DNA of 64,000 nucleotides from assembly GCA_030531005.1 (NCBI GenBank), contig JAUMTW010000002.1, positions 202,190-266,189 on the forward strand, in the 5' to 3' direction. Below the pieces are notes generated by a model. That model saw only the letters and a program-made list of their open reading frames with translations, was not told the DNA's origin and ran no database searches. Each line of letters starts with the position of its first letter. Position 1 is the stretch's first letter. This DNA is from Corynebacterium sp. (lineage in GTDB: Bacteria; Actinomycetota; Actinomycetes; Mycobacteriales; Mycobacteriaceae). Of the stretch, positions 36,265 through 50,554 are shown in pieces. The position numbers and the translations under genes were made by a program.

Positions 36265-36831
36265 ATGAGCACGCAATTCGACGACCCAGTCACTAAACTG
36301 GCCCTCGCGGCCGGTAAAGGAGATCGCGCTGCGCTCACTGCCTTCATTGAGGCCACACAAAATGACGTCTGGCGCTTGCTCGCTCATCTCGGCGGTACGA
36401 GCATCGCTGATGATCTCACCCAAGAGACATATCTCCGCGTCATCTCTGCACTGCCGCGTTTTGCCGCCCGCTCATCGGCGAAGACTTGGATCCTCTCCCT
36501 CGCCCGGCGTGTGTGGGTTGATAATGTGCGCCACGATATGGCACGCCCTCGCAAAGCCAGCTTGAGCGTTGAAGAGCTCACCCCTGCTGCCAGCGATCAC
36601 GAGTGGTCTGAGTGGGTAGATATCCGCCTCATCATTGAGACCCTGCCAGTAGACCGGCGCGAAGCACTCATCCTAACTCAGGTGTTGGGTTACACCTACG
36701 AAGAAGCCGCCCAAATTGCCGGCGTGCGGGTGGGAACCATTCGCAGCCGGGTAGCGCGAGCGCGCAAGGATATTATTACCGCAACCCAAAAGGCAGAAGG
36801 AAAAGCTTCCCCTAAACTCCGCGAGGCCTAG
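36265..36831 (+). CDS. sigC: ECF sigma factor SigC
   Basis: 188 aa from ATG 36265. Region 2 (DDLTQETYLRVISALPRFAARSSAKTWILSLARRVWVD) and region 4 (LPVDRREALILTQVLGYTYEEAAQIAGVRVGTIRSRVARAR) are intact. TATTCT (36251-36256) ends 8 nt before the ATG and no Shine-Dalgarno is present, so the message is probably leaderless; the longer GTG 36247 is rejected. In C. glutamicum SigC responds to respiratory or copper stress, but here that is inference from position. No anti-sigma gene is adjacent. Confidence 0.92.
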   Translation: MSTQFDDPVTKLALAAGKGDRAALTAFIEATQNDVWRLLAHLGGTSIADDLTQETYLRVISALPRFAARSSAKTWILSLARRVWVDNVRHDMARPRKASLSVEELTPAASDHEWSEWVDIRLIIETLPVDRREALILTQVLGYTYEEAAQIAGVRVGTIRSRVARARKDIITATQKAEGKASPKLREA

Positions 36832-37152
36832 GAACTATGGGCCTCAAGATGCGGCAGCAGCGCACAGGTGTTGCATCATGTCGCGCGTACTGCCAGCTTC
36901 GATTGCGGCGAACTGGGCTCACCAACGCCCACATGTGCATATTCCATATCGCCAGCAACTCCTGCGCGTGCTCGGTCTACTGACCTTGAGCGCTTGCACG
37001 CGGGCAGCGCCTCAGCAGCGTCCCCCGCAACGTCGCGGCAATAAAAAACGCACCTCGAAACGAGGTGCGAAATCATGCAGTTATGCACTGTTGTGTGATT
37101 GTTATGCGAGCTTGCCCGCTGGCACACAACAGCCCACGCTACTTAGGCAACA
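36832..37152. other. sigC-asd intergenic region
   Basis: 321 bp, convergent. Overlapping short frames exist on both strands but none has a ribosome binding site or recognisable protein. The asd terminator is at its right end. Confidence 0.5.
37043..37069 (-). terminator. asd terminator
   Basis: CGCACCTCG (37049-37057) and CGAGGTGCG (37061-37069) form a 9-bp stem with a 3-base loop. On the minus strand it is followed by TTTTTT. Confidence 0.85.
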
Positions 37153-39500
<2,348 letters not shown>

Positions 39501-39905
39501 GGGGCACTGCCCTTCCCGAAAGCTCCCGCACCAGCGGTGCTTCCGTTGAATCGAACCGACTTCCTTCGCTTGCTAATCATATAGCTCAACAGGTATTGCC
39601 GTCTATTCCCAGCACAGATTTAAGTGCACAAAGCTTTTCCCTGCCGCCAAAAACGAGCACCGGCGAACGAGCAACGCGATTTAGTGCCTCTTCTCAAACA
39701 ACCTCTACTCCATCACAACCTCACTCCACCCCAACTGCTATCAATACCGCCCGCACCCCGCTATTGATGCCACATGCTTCACGCCGGCATGCGCAGTGGC
39801 ATATGAAAATTTTTGCTACGAGCCCACACGGGATCCCATACAATTCCGGACAAAACTCCCAGGGCATTTTCGCATTCGCGCTCGAGGTTAGTTAAGCTAC
39901 CCAGG
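39501..39905. other. lysC-DMT permease divergent intergenic region
   Basis: 405 bp, no gene. Likely contains the lysC promoter (TATGAT at 39576-39581 on the minus strand) and a promoter for the permease (TAAGCT near 39893). Rest unassigned. Confidence 0.5.
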
Positions 39906-40751
39906 ATGTTTAATAATGCGATCGCCATCGGATTTGCTCTTGCCTCGGCACTCACCGTGGCTTGGGGCACCGTATTACGCCATCGCATTGCCGAAAATGC
40001 CCCTGACGGTTCCCCCTTCCTCCACGCCATCCGTCGTCCTTTATGGTGGTTGGGCACCTTCACCGCCCTTGCTGGCTACGGCTTGCAGATCGCCGCTCTT
40101 GGCTTTGGTTCCCTGCTGGTAGTCCAGCCCATTTTGGTACTCTCGCTCATGTTCACCTTGCCCATGGCCGCGCGCTACCAAGGCAGGCGCTTGAGCTTTT
40201 CTGAATTATCCTGGTCAGCCCTGCTTACCGCCGCGGTAGCCACCTTGGTACTCCTAGGTAAACCGACCGCCGGTAATCCGCTGCCTTCTTTATCACGGTG
40301 GGCCCCCGCATTAACGGTGGGCATTATAGCCATGGTGGCGGCTACGCGTTTCGCCCAGCACCAAATCCGTAATGAGCGTGCCTTGATTCTCGGCATGGTC
40401 ACCGGAGGTATTTATGGTTATGTGGCAGTACTATCTAAGGCAACCGTAGATATCTTTGTGCACCAGGGTTTCATCGGGCTGCTGACTACTTGGGAGGGCT
40501 ACTCGCTGATTGCGGGAGCGCTAATCGGCACGGTAGTCCAACAATATGCCTTCAATGCCGGGGAACTGAAAAATTCCCTACCGGCTATGACCATTTTAGA
40601 ACCAATTGTGGCCTTTGCCTTAGGTTATATCGTTTTGGAAGAAAAGTTCCAAGTCGCCGGATGGGGTTGGCTCTTCATGGCTATTGCGTTGCTGGCGATG
40701 ATTCTCGCAACCGTTGCTCTTTCGCGCCGCGGCATTGACCTGGATACTTAA
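39906..40751 (+). CDS. DMT-family (EamA-like) permease
   Basis: 281 aa from ATG 39906; about nine hydrophobic segments, with GYGLQIAALGFGSLLVVQPILVL and a C-terminal EPIVAFALGYIVLEE resembling the EamA pattern. The frame upstream to 39813 is rejected because TAAGCT ends 7 nt before the ATG and there is no Shine-Dalgarno (leaderless). Substrate unknown. It is divergent from lysC-asd and ends 87 bp from the convergent mannosyltransferase gene. Confidence 0.8.
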   Translation: MFNNAIAIGFALASALTVAWGTVLRHRIAENAPDGSPFLHAIRRPLWWLGTFTALAGYGLQIAALGFGSLLVVQPILVLSLMFTLPMAARYQGRRLSFSELSWSALLTAAVATLVLLGKPTAGNPLPSLSRWAPALTVGIIAMVAATRFAQHQIRNERALILGMVTGGIYGYVAVLSKATVDIFVHQGFIGLLTTWEGYSLIAGALIGTVVQQYAFNAGELKNSLPAMTILEPIVAFALGYIVLEEKFQVAGWGWLFMAIALLAMILATVALSRRGIDLDT

Positions 40752-40837
40752 TCCCTGCCTGCAATAACTATCGAACTCTGCTCTCAAACCAGAGATCAGC
40801 ACCTGAATTATCACTGAGCCTGAGTTGGCTACCGGGT

Positions 40838-42067
40838 TTAGATTGCATAGGGGAAGGCGGTGACCATATAAATACTGCTGCCCAAACCCAATGCAACCCA
40901 GCCCACCCCTACCAGGGCGATCCCCCACCGCTGCCAGGTGCGCCCAGTTTTCCAACGTTCAGCACATCGCAGCACGAGTGGAATAAGAAAGATTACAAGC
41001 GCTGGTAATAACAGCCTGGGCCTAGAGTGCATGATGCCATCGGACAACACAACATTTGCGGTTATTCCCGCAGCACTCAGCCACCACAGTAAAGGCAAGC
41101 CACGCCAAGCAATAAGCATCAAAGCCACTATTAGAATGATCGCAAAACTACTGAGCACATAGCCAAAAATGACTGGCTCACGCAGTGTTTTAAGCAACCA
41201 AGCGAACGTAGCTTGACCGAAGTCAAAGCTGGAGTGCCATCCTTGAGCTTGAATGCCAAAATAGCCGCCGGCATCTCGGGTGTAATAGCTTGCCCACAGC
41301 ACATAACCTACGAGAGGCATACTGCCAATCAATGCCACCAGCCAGGAACGCCAATCACGTGGGCAAAGCACCACAATCGCTAGTACTAATGCCAGCACGA
41401 GATCGATGGCGGTCAGGCGCAAAAATCCTGCAGTAACCAGCCAGCATGTTGCTGGGAGATGTTTACCCTGGCTCAGCGTAATAAGAAACCAGACCATGGC
41501 CATCACAAAGGGTGCTTCGGTATAGACCATAGACATCGTGATAGCCATAGGCGCACTTGCCACCACCACCGCCACCATGAGACTGGTGGACGTACTTGCC
41601 CCCAGCAACCGTGCCAGTTGGATAATTCCAGCGATGGCAATAATCGCGCACACATGGACCAACACCAACCCGCTGGCTTCCAAGCTCCAGCCGGTGATGG
41701 CACTGATGCCACGGATACTCAAGGGCAGGCCTGGGAAAAACGCCAGACGGTGTTCATAGGTTGTAGGATCCGCCGCGCCGCCAGCAGTGGCACTAAAGTA
41801 GCCAGTAGCAGCGATATCGAGATACACATGCCCATCCCAAGCCTGTAAGGCCTCTCCTACCTTTGCGAAGCTAGTGGCTACCGCAATACCGAGGAAGCGA
41901 AGAATGCTAGCAACACCACTGATGATGCATGCCCAAAACCAATCCAGCAGTTGCAAGCCATGAGCATGCTGCGTTCGCTGCCGGTACGGTGCGGCGAAAT
42001 CAAGCGGACGCAGCAACCCGGATCGCTTCTGTGCGCTCACTTTGCCCCCTCTACTCGTGCGCTCCAT
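40838..42067 (-). CDS. PIG-V-like membrane mannosyltransferase, paralogue 1
   Basis: 409 aa, about ten hydrophobic segments. Conserved elements are AWDGHVYLDIAATGYF (the D-G-H-Y luminal loop), AFFPGLPL, VYTEAPFVMAMVW, GFLRLTAIDL and SRPRLLLPAL. Actinobacterial members are thought to use polyprenyl-phosphomannose for lipoglycan or protein mannosylation outside the membrane. It is a tandem copy of the next gene; both end in the tripeptide YAI. Confidence 0.8.
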   Translation of the reverse strand: MERTSRGGKVSAQKRSGLLRPLDFAAPYRQRTQHAHGLQLLDWFWACIISGVASILRFLGIAVATSFAKVGEALQAWDGHVYLDIAATGYFSATAGGAADPTTYEHRLAFFPGLPLSIRGISAITGWSLEASGLVLVHVCAIIAIAGIIQLARLLGASTSTSLMVAVVVASAPMAITMSMVYTEAPFVMAMVWFLITLSQGKHLPATCWLVTAGFLRLTAIDLVLALVLAIVVLCPRDWRSWLVALIGSMPLVGYVLWASYYTRDAGGYFGIQAQGWHSSFDFGQATFAWLLKTLREPVIFGYVLSSFAIILIVALMLIAWRGLPLLWWLSAAGITANVVLSDGIMHSRPRLLLPALVIFLIPLVLRCAERWKTGRTWQRWGIALVGVGWVALGLGSSIYMVTAFPYAI

Positions 42068-42177
42068 ACCCCTCCGAGGTGCCGCGCATGCCTACAACCG
42101 CTGCCCTCACGCGAAACATCGGCAATATACACCGGTAATTTACACCTGGGAAACCAACAGTTTGAATGGCTAACTAT

Positions 42178-43410
42178 TTAGATAGCGTACTGGGAGTACG
42201 CCATCATCCAAGTGCCGAACGCCAGTGAATGCACCAACCATAATCCTAAGAGTCCACGGCTCAGCCAGGCAGGCCAGCGCTGTACGTATTGCACCAAGGG
42301 CAACGCCAAGACCATTGCGACAAGCAGCAGGCGCGGACGAGAATAGAGGAAGCCACCAGAGAGCACCACATTAGCTACCACTCCAGTTGCCATAATCCAG
42401 TAGGCAAAGGGCATGCGCTGCCAAGCAAAAATTGCCACTGCCACCGAGCCAATGATGCAAGCAGCAGCGACATAATGTCCCCAAGTTTGGCCAGTGGAAA
42501 AGGCCCCAAAAATCCAACGTACACTCGAAAGACCTAGATCAAAGGAGGAGGACCAGCCCTTGCGTTGCATCTCAAAATAAGAGCCGGAATCCCCTGAGAC
42601 CAGGGATACCCAAATCAAATAGCCGACTATAGATAGGCTGGAAAACACCACGTATGCCCAGGCTCGCATGCTACGACGATGCCGCAAGAACACCACCACG
42701 CCGAACGCAATGACGAGATCAATGGCGGTTAAGCGAGTGAAGCCCGAGGCGAAAATGAGGATCGCTGCCCATCCCAATTTATCGGCATGCAAAGCCACTG
42801 CCGCCCATACCAGCAACATAAGGTAGAGCGGTTCGGTATAAACCATGTGCATGGTGATTGCCATGGGAGCACCTAAGAACAGCAATACGCCGAAGCAGCG
42901 TTCCCGCAGGCCATACCCCATGCGCGCTACCATCACCATGATGCCAACCATGGTAAGCCACCCAGCAAGCTGCGCAATGCCTAAGCCCACCACGTGATAT
43001 TCCAGCCCAAAAAGCTGATTGCCAGCACGCATTAGCATTGGCAACGCTGGGAAGAAAGCTAGGCGGCGCTCGTAGATTGCCGGATCTGGGTCCCCGGTGC
43101 CATCGGCGGTGAAGTACCCGTATTCGGCAATGGCTAAATAATTTTTGCCATCCCAGTCGTAGAAAAAATATTGCACTCCGCGCGCATCATCGTCCAGGGC
43201 GAGGGCAATCACCCTTAGTAGGCCCACGCTGGCGAAGAGCACTGCGGCGAGCAGCCAGTCACGCCATGTCACTTTCTTCGCATCGCCGACTGGTTGACGT
43301 GCATAGGTTTGTACATTTTCCCACAATGCCAGAATGCCCTGCCATAGCCGCTGCCGGGGATGTCTCCGGGGTGCCTCGATGGTCTGGGTATGCGCCATTC
43401 GCCCCATCAT
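42178..43410 (-). CDS. PIG-V-like membrane mannosyltransferase, paralogue 2
   Basis: 410 aa with the same motifs as its neighbour: YDWDGKNYLAIAEYGYF, AFFPALPML, VYTEPLYLMLLVW, GFTRLTAIDL, SRPRLLLVAM. The start may be ATG 43398 (MAHTQTIEAP) instead of 43410. Strong similarity in motif order but divergent in between, so the duplication is old. Lies 110 bp upstream of paralogue 1 on the same strand. Confidence 0.8.
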   Translation of the reverse strand: MMGRMAHTQTIEAPRRHPRQRLWQGILALWENVQTYARQPVGDAKKVTWRDWLLAAVLFASVGLLRVIALALDDDARGVQYFFYDWDGKNYLAIAEYGYFTADGTGDPDPAIYERRLAFFPALPMLMRAGNQLFGLEYHVVGLGIAQLAGWLTMVGIMVMVARMGYGLRERCFGVLLFLGAPMAITMHMVYTEPLYLMLLVWAAVALHADKLGWAAILIFASGFTRLTAIDLVIAFGVVVFLRHRRSMRAWAYVVFSSLSIVGYLIWVSLVSGDSGSYFEMQRKGWSSSFDLGLSSVRWIFGAFSTGQTWGHYVAAACIIGSVAVAIFAWQRMPFAYWIMATGVVANVVLSGGFLYSRPRLLLVAMVLALPLVQYVQRWPAWLSRGLLGLWLVHSLAFGTWMMAYSQYAI

Positions 43411-45605
<2,195 letters not shown>

Positions 45606-45678
45606 TGTGTTCTAGCTGATACAATGCCCCGCGATTGTTACCGCGTGGCATCACTGAAGAACCAAGGCATGACGCAAC

Positions 45679-45711
45679 ACACCCCGGAGGCTTCTCAAGG
45701 CGCCGGGGTGT
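45679..45711 (+). terminator. leuA terminator
   Basis: ACACCCCGG (45679-45687) pairs with CCGGGGTGT (45703-45711); T run is short (TTCGC). Confidence 0.65.
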
Positions 45712-45805
45712 TCGCTTATGCGCCACAACTGTGTGAGCAATGCATAGCCCACGCTATGCTGGGCTTTTGAGGAGTTTGGGCGCCCCAACCGTTAGACTAT
45801 CTACT

Positions 45806-47248
45806 ATGACTGCAATTGATAACGCCGAGGACTATCCAATTGTGGCGTTATCGCTGCAAACCTCAGGTATCCATCCAGCTAGCGCGCATATTGTGCGCAT
45901 TGATGCCCTCACCGCCACCGCCGAGGGCGACGTGGGCCATCACTATCATTGGCTCATTAATCCCGTCGATAATCCAGGACCAATACATCTACATGGGGCC
46001 AGCCGGGCTGATCTCTCCCAAGCACCCCGATTCTCTTCGGTACTCAAGCAACTAGATTCCCTTATTGATGGCCGCACTCTGATCGTGCATAATGCCGCAC
46101 GTACCTGGGGATTCTTAGTCGCTGATTCCCGACGCGCCATGAATTATGTAGCCCGAATGAATCGCAATCGCAATAAGGGACGACGCCGTAGTGTCGGTCG
46201 TGTGCCCGAGCCGGTGGCAATTGTGGACACGCTGGCATCCTGGCGCCGCTCCGGGCGTTTCGGCAATGACACCCGTATCCATGCTGTGGGTATAGACTTA
46301 GCCTGCCCAAGTGCGCTCGACCCCACTGCCAGCGTTGCGCGCGCTGATGCGGACACCACCGCGGTAGCGCAGGCGGAGACTGCAGTACTGCTCGAGATCT
46401 ATCAGCGCTTGCACCCCACGCTCGTCAGCATTGATCCAGCAACGCTTACCGCAGATCCCTTTGGCCTGCAGCGTGACACTGCCCGGGTTGAGGCCATGCT
46501 GCAAACCCCGGAGTACCCCAACCCTGGTCGCTATGACCCGCAGCGCGGCCTGGTCTATGGCATGGAATTTGTTGTAGCCCCAGAGATCACCGCGGATCCA
46601 TTAGAGCTCATTACTAAGGGCAGTGCTGCGAACTTAACCTACTCAGAGAAGATGACCCGCACTGCCAGCGTCTTGGTGTGCAATAAGACTTCTGATTTTG
46701 TGGGTAAGGGCATGCATGCCGATCGCAAGAATATTCCTATCATTAGTGATGACGAATTCTTGGCTGCCGTCGAGCAGGTACGTCCTCCAACAGCTGCTGA
46801 AATTGCTGCTGCTCCAGATATTCCGCGCATTCCACGTCTGCGCGCTGCAAAGTCTGTGCTAAAAAACCCGAGCAAGGCTACAGCAACCCGCCGGGCTACT
46901 GGTACTCGGATAGGTGCTGGAGTGGCGAAGTCTGCCAACACCCAAGACGCAGGCAAGGCTGGGCCTAACAACGCCAACGCCTCAAAAAACGCTGCAAAGA
47001 ATGATGCAAAAAATGATGCAAAGCCCGCCAAGAAGCGGAACCGCCCCAACCAACGCCGCCGAAAAACTCGCCAAGGGCAAACACCGACTGAAAACCAGCC
47101 TACTTCCCGCACCCACGCATCCACCGGTGGAGAACAGCAGGGCGGTACCAAAAGCAATGCTGAGAACAGGGATAATACGGGCAAATCGCCCCAACGCGGC
47201 ACTCCGCGGCGCCGGAGGCGACACCGTAGTCATCCTCGAAATGCCTAG
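45806..47248 (+). CDS. DnaQ/epsilon-like 3'-5' exonuclease with basic disordered tail
   Basis: 480 aa from ATG 45806. TAGACT (45793-45798) ends 7 nt before the ATG, no Shine-Dalgarno is visible, and leaderless translation is likely; the longer start 45740 is rejected. The N-terminal DEDD-like domain is degenerate: the usual D-x-E after strand 1 reads VALSLQTSG, so catalysis is doubtful, though INPVDNPGPIHLHGAS and TLIVHNAARTW are family-like. A BRCT-like stretch near 320-350 (VLVCNKTSDFVGKGMHA) is possible. Residues about 370-480 are Lys/Arg/Asn/Pro-rich. In C. glutamicum an epsilon-annotated gene also follows leuA. Confidence 0.75.
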   Translation: MTAIDNAEDYPIVALSLQTSGIHPASAHIVRIDALTATAEGDVGHHYHWLINPVDNPGPIHLHGASRADLSQAPRFSSVLKQLDSLIDGRTLIVHNAARTWGFLVADSRRAMNYVARMNRNRNKGRRRSVGRVPEPVAIVDTLASWRRSGRFGNDTRIHAVGIDLACPSALDPTASVARADADTTAVAQAETAVLLEIYQRLHPTLVSIDPATLTADPFGLQRDTARVEAMLQTPEYPNPGRYDPQRGLVYGMEFVVAPEITADPLELITKGSAANLTYSEKMTRTASVLVCNKTSDFVGKGMHADRKNIPIISDDEFLAAVEQVRPPTAAEIAAAPDIPRIPRLRAAKSVLKNPSKATATRRATGTRIGAGVAKSANTQDAGKAGPNNANASKNAAKNDAKNDAKPAKKRNRPNQRRRKTRQGQTPTENQPTSRTHASTGGEQQGGTKSNAENRDNTGKSPQRGTPRRRRRHRSHPRNA

Positions 47249-47313
47249 AAAATTCGGGCCGCTGCCTGCAAGCATGAAATACATCTGCTCACTTTAGGGT
47301 TTACACTATTGCC

Positions 47314-48585
47314 ATGAATACAAAGACCTTCGCAGGATTGCGCACCAAACTTGCGGTAACCAGCGCCCGCCTCGCCACTACGGTTTCGCGGGCCACGGGC
47401 CGTGGCTCCGGGGGAATGATCGGCGGCCTCGTTGCCGAGAAAATCGATCCCGATATTATGCGCTCCTTGGGCAAGCAGCGTCCGGTCATCCTCGTTACCG
47501 GCACCAACGGCAAGTCCACCACCACCCGGATGCTTGCCGCCGCAGTGCGCAGCCAACACAGTGTGGCCACGAATGAAGGTGGCGACAACATGAACGCTGG
47601 TGTTATCTCTGCCCTACTTGCAGGCCAAGATGCCAGCCACGTGGTACTCGAAGTTGATGAACTACACGTGCCCCAGGTTGCCAAGATGCTCAAGCCAGCG
47701 GGCTTGGTGCTGCTGAACTTATCGCGTGACCAACTCGACCGGGTAGGCGAGATCAATAAGATCGAGCGCGTGCTACGCCAGTGTGTGGAGGACAATCCAC
47801 AGATGACCGTGATCGCAAACTGTGATGACGTGTTAGTTTCCTCTGTTGCCTATGCTGCCAAGAAAGTCGTGTGGGTCAGCGCTGGAAGTAGCTGGTTGGG
47901 TGAGGCCGTGTGCTGCCCACGTACTGGTGGCCACATTGTGCACGAGGAGGATTCATGGAAGGCTGCCAAGCCCCTACCTGATGGTGTTATCTTTGAGCGT
48001 GCTACCCCGGATTGGGAGGCCTGTGAGACTGGCTTCCGTGATGGGTCAACCGGCAAGGTTTACCCGATGCACCTGCAGCTCCCGGGAACTGCCAACCGCG
48101 GTAATGCTGCCCAGGCTATTGCGGCAGCAGTCGCTTGCTTTAACGTACCAGTGGAGCAGGCCATTCGTGCAGTTGAAACCGTCCAAGATGTAGCCGGTCG
48201 TTACTCCACCATCACCTATGGGGATCATGAGATCCACCTGCTGTTGGCAAAAAATCCTGCCGGTTGGCAAGAGGCTTTATCCATGGTTGATCGCAGTGCC
48301 GACGGCCTGGTAATTGCAGTCAACGGGCAAGTTGCTGATGGCGAGGACCTCTCCTGGCTGTGGGATGTACGCTTCGAAGAATTTGAAGATATTGCGGTCA
48401 AAGCAGCTGGTGAGCGCGGCACGGATCTCGCCGTGCGCTTAACATATGCGAGCGTCGATCATGAGCTCTTGCATGATCCATTAACAGCGATTCAGGCCTG
48501 CCCTGCTGGTCGTGTTGAAGTATTAGCCAATTACACAGCGTTTCGCGATTTGCGCCGGGCGTTGATTCAAGCGAAGGAGGCTTAA
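47314..48585 (+). CDS. murT: MurT, lipid II isoglutaminyl synthase ligase subunit
   Basis: 423 aa Mur-ligase-like protein with P-loop VTGTNGKSTTTR and a C-terminal DUF1727 domain (GRVEVLANYTAFRDL). With GatD it amidates D-Glu of the peptidoglycan stem. The zinc-ribbon region that carries four Cys in S. aureus MurT reads EAVCCPRTGGHIVHEED, so most ligands are missing here. The stop is immediately followed by the gatD ATG. Confidence 0.92.
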   Translation: MNTKTFAGLRTKLAVTSARLATTVSRATGRGSGGMIGGLVAEKIDPDIMRSLGKQRPVILVTGTNGKSTTTRMLAAAVRSQHSVATNEGGDNMNAGVISALLAGQDASHVVLEVDELHVPQVAKMLKPAGLVLLNLSRDQLDRVGEINKIERVLRQCVEDNPQMTVIANCDDVLVSSVAYAAKKVVWVSAGSSWLGEAVCCPRTGGHIVHEEDSWKAAKPLPDGVIFERATPDWEACETGFRDGSTGKVYPMHLQLPGTANRGNAAQAIAAAVACFNVPVEQAIRAVETVQDVAGRYSTITYGDHEIHLLLAKNPAGWQEALSMVDRSADGLVIAVNGQVADGEDLSWLWDVRFEEFEDIAVKAAGERGTDLAVRLTYASVDHELLHDPLTAIQACPAGRVEVLANYTAFRDLRRALIQAKEA

Positions 48586-49341
48586 ATGTCACAGCTTTCC
48601 ATCGGTCTGATCCTGCCAGAGGTATTAGGCACCTATGGCGATGACGGCAATGCATTAGTGTTGCGTCAGCGCGCCCGCATGCGCGACATTGATGCCGAAA
48701 TCGTGCCAATTCACCTTGGTGATCCAGTACCCAATAGCTTGGATCTGTACTGCCTAGGCGGTGGTGAGGATACGGCCCAGATCTTGGCCGCAGAACACTT
48801 GCAGCAACACCAGGGGTTACAACAGGCTGCTGCAAAAAACACCCCTATCCTCGCTATTTGTGCAGGTTTCCAGGTTTTAGGCGAGTCATTTCGCGCAGAT
48901 AACCGCGTTGTCGATGGCATTGGACTTATCAATGCCACCACGGCCAGCCTAAAAGTACGCGCTATAGGCGAGCTGCGCACCACCCCTTCCAAGGTTGGCG
49001 TGACTTCCCAGCTCACCCAACCGCTCATCGGTTTTGAAAACCACATGGGTGCAACCATCCTAGGTGCCGATGCCCAACCACTTGGCCAGGTTGCCAGTGG
49101 TGTGGGGAATACTGATGAGTTCGGCGTTCAGGATAAGGATGCTGCACTGGTTGGCACTGAGGGCGCAGTTCAAGGCAGTGTCATCTGCACCTATATGCAT
49201 GGTCCAGCTTTAGCCCGTAACCCAGAGCTTGCGGATCTACTGTTAGCTAATGCCCTAGGTGTGGAGCTCTCTGAATTAGCACCGCTGGATATTCCTGTCG
49301 TCTCCCAGCTGCGTGAAGAGCGCTTAGCTGCAACCGAATAA
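48586..49341 (+). CDS. gatD: GatD, glutamine amidotransferase subunit of the MurT-GatD complex
   Basis: 251 aa, class I glutaminase (CobB/CobQ-like). Catalytic Cys in AICAGFQVLG; catalytic His in YMHGPALARNP. It supplies ammonia to MurT. Adjacent to murT with no gap. Confidence 0.92.
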   Translation: MSQLSIGLILPEVLGTYGDDGNALVLRQRARMRDIDAEIVPIHLGDPVPNSLDLYCLGGGEDTAQILAAEHLQQHQGLQQAAAKNTPILAICAGFQVLGESFRADNRVVDGIGLINATTASLKVRAIGELRTTPSKVGVTSQLTQPLIGFENHMGATILGADAQPLGQVASGVGNTDEFGVQDKDAALVGTEGAVQGSVICTYMHGPALARNPELADLLLANALGVELSELAPLDIPVVSQLREERLAATE

Positions 49342-49381
49342 TACCGACGGGTACCCCGCCACTATGGTGTGGGCATGAAAG

Positions 49382-49417
49382 AAGGCGACGACCATTATGT
49401 GATACGTCGCCTTTTTT
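49382..49417. terminator. Terminator between gatD and recR
   Basis: AAGGCGACG (49382-49390) and CGTCGCCTT (49404-49412) with TTTTTT after it on the plus strand; the genes converge. Confidence 0.85.
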
Positions 49418-49473
49418 GATTGTGGACTTTCATTGTGGGCGTTGCGGGTAGTGATGCCTTGTCCGTCCCCTTA

Positions 49474-50130
49474 TTAAAGGCGGTGACGCCCGCTTAAAGC
49501 ACGTGACAAGGTGAGCTCATCAACGAACTCAAGGTCCCCGCCCAATGGCATCCCAGAAGCTAAACGGGAGACAATGAGATCTGGGAAATCCGCTAGCAGG
49601 CGGGCAAGGTAGGAGGCCGTGGCTTCCCCCTCGGTATTCGGATCGGTAGCCAAGATGACCTCGCTAATGTGCGGGGTGTCATCATAGTGCGGATGCTCTG
49701 GCGTGGAATCTGCTAATTCTCGATCTGGCACTACCCCACCAATACGCTGGAGAAGTTCAGTAATGTGCAGATTCTTCGGCCCAATATTAGCCAAGGGATC
49801 CAGGGCACCGCCAAGCACATGATAGCGGCCCTGGTATTCCCCAGTACGCTCAATGACCTGGATATCTTTCGGCTCTTCTACCACGCAAATAACCCCGCGG
49901 TCGCGCTGCCCATCAGCGCAAATACGGCATACATCAGCCCGGGAGACATTGCAGCAAATGCGGCAAAATGTAACCCCGGCACGCACTGCGGCTAAGGCAT
50001 CTTGAAGGCGTTGGATGTCCTCGGCCTCTTGCTGCATGAGGTGGAAGGCGATACGTTGGGCAGATTTGGGCCCAATACCCGGCAATCGAGAGAACTCATC
50101 GATGAGATCTTGGAGTGGTCCTTCAAACAA
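49474..50130 (-). CDS. recR: RecR recombination mediator
   Basis: 218 aa. Hh[17 protein letters not shown], zinc motif C-x2-C ... C-x2-C ([17 protein letters not shown]) and a Toprim domain with [10 protein letters not shown] and [15 protein letters not shown]. Loads RecA with RecF/RecO at gaps. Cotranscribed with ybaB (14 bp gap). Confidence 0.96.
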   Translation of the reverse strand: MFEGPLQDLIDEFSRLPGIGPKSAQRIAFHLMQQEAEDIQRLQDALAAVRAGVTFCRICCNVSRADVCRICADGQRDRGVICVVEEPKDIQVIERTGEYQGRYHVLGGALDPLANIGPKNLHITELLQRIGGVVPDRELADSTPEHPHYDDTPHISEVILATDPNTEGEATASYLARLLADFPDLIVSRLASGMPLGGDLEFVDELTLSRALSGRHRL

Positions 50131-50144
50131 AGTGGTGAGATTCC

Positions 50145-50462
50145 TTAGAAGAGCCCGGAGCCCTCAAAACCCTGAGATAGTGGCCCCAACTTCTCTTGGG
50201 CCAGTTGTGCCAACAAGGTATGGGCATCATTGAAGGCGCCAACAATCAGGTCCTGCAGGGTCTCGACATCATCAGCATTGACGACCTCTGGGGAAACGGT
50301 AACGCCAGCGACCTCGCCACTGCCTTTCATCTCCACAGAAACCAGGCCATTGCCGGCCACACCGGTAACCGTGGTCTGCAGGATTTCTTGCTGTGCAGCC
50401 TCTAATTCGGATTGCATCTGCTGTGCTTGGGCCAGGATTTCAGTGATATCTGGTTGCGACAT
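50145..50462 (-). CDS. YbaB/EbfC nucleoid-associated protein
   Basis: 105 aa. Family pattern: [19 protein letters not shown], then [22 protein letters not shown]. Dimeric DNA-binding protein usually encoded between dnaX and recR, as here. Confidence 0.93.
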   Translation of the reverse strand: MSQPDITEILAQAQQMQSELEAAQQEILQTTVTGVAGNGLVSVEMKGSGEVAGVTVSPEVVNADDVETLQDLIVGAFNDAHTLLAQLAQEKLGPLSQGFEGSGLF

Positions 50463-50554
50463 TGTCTTTTCCTTTCAATATGGTTGTTTATTCCCCGCGA
50501 TCTAGCACTCATTCGAGCACTTTGGCGTGGGCGATATTCCTAGGCTACAGCCCT

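Noticed and set aside
46639..47202. 187-codon minus-strand frame
   Set aside because: Antisense shadow of the basic tail of the exonuclease-like protein.
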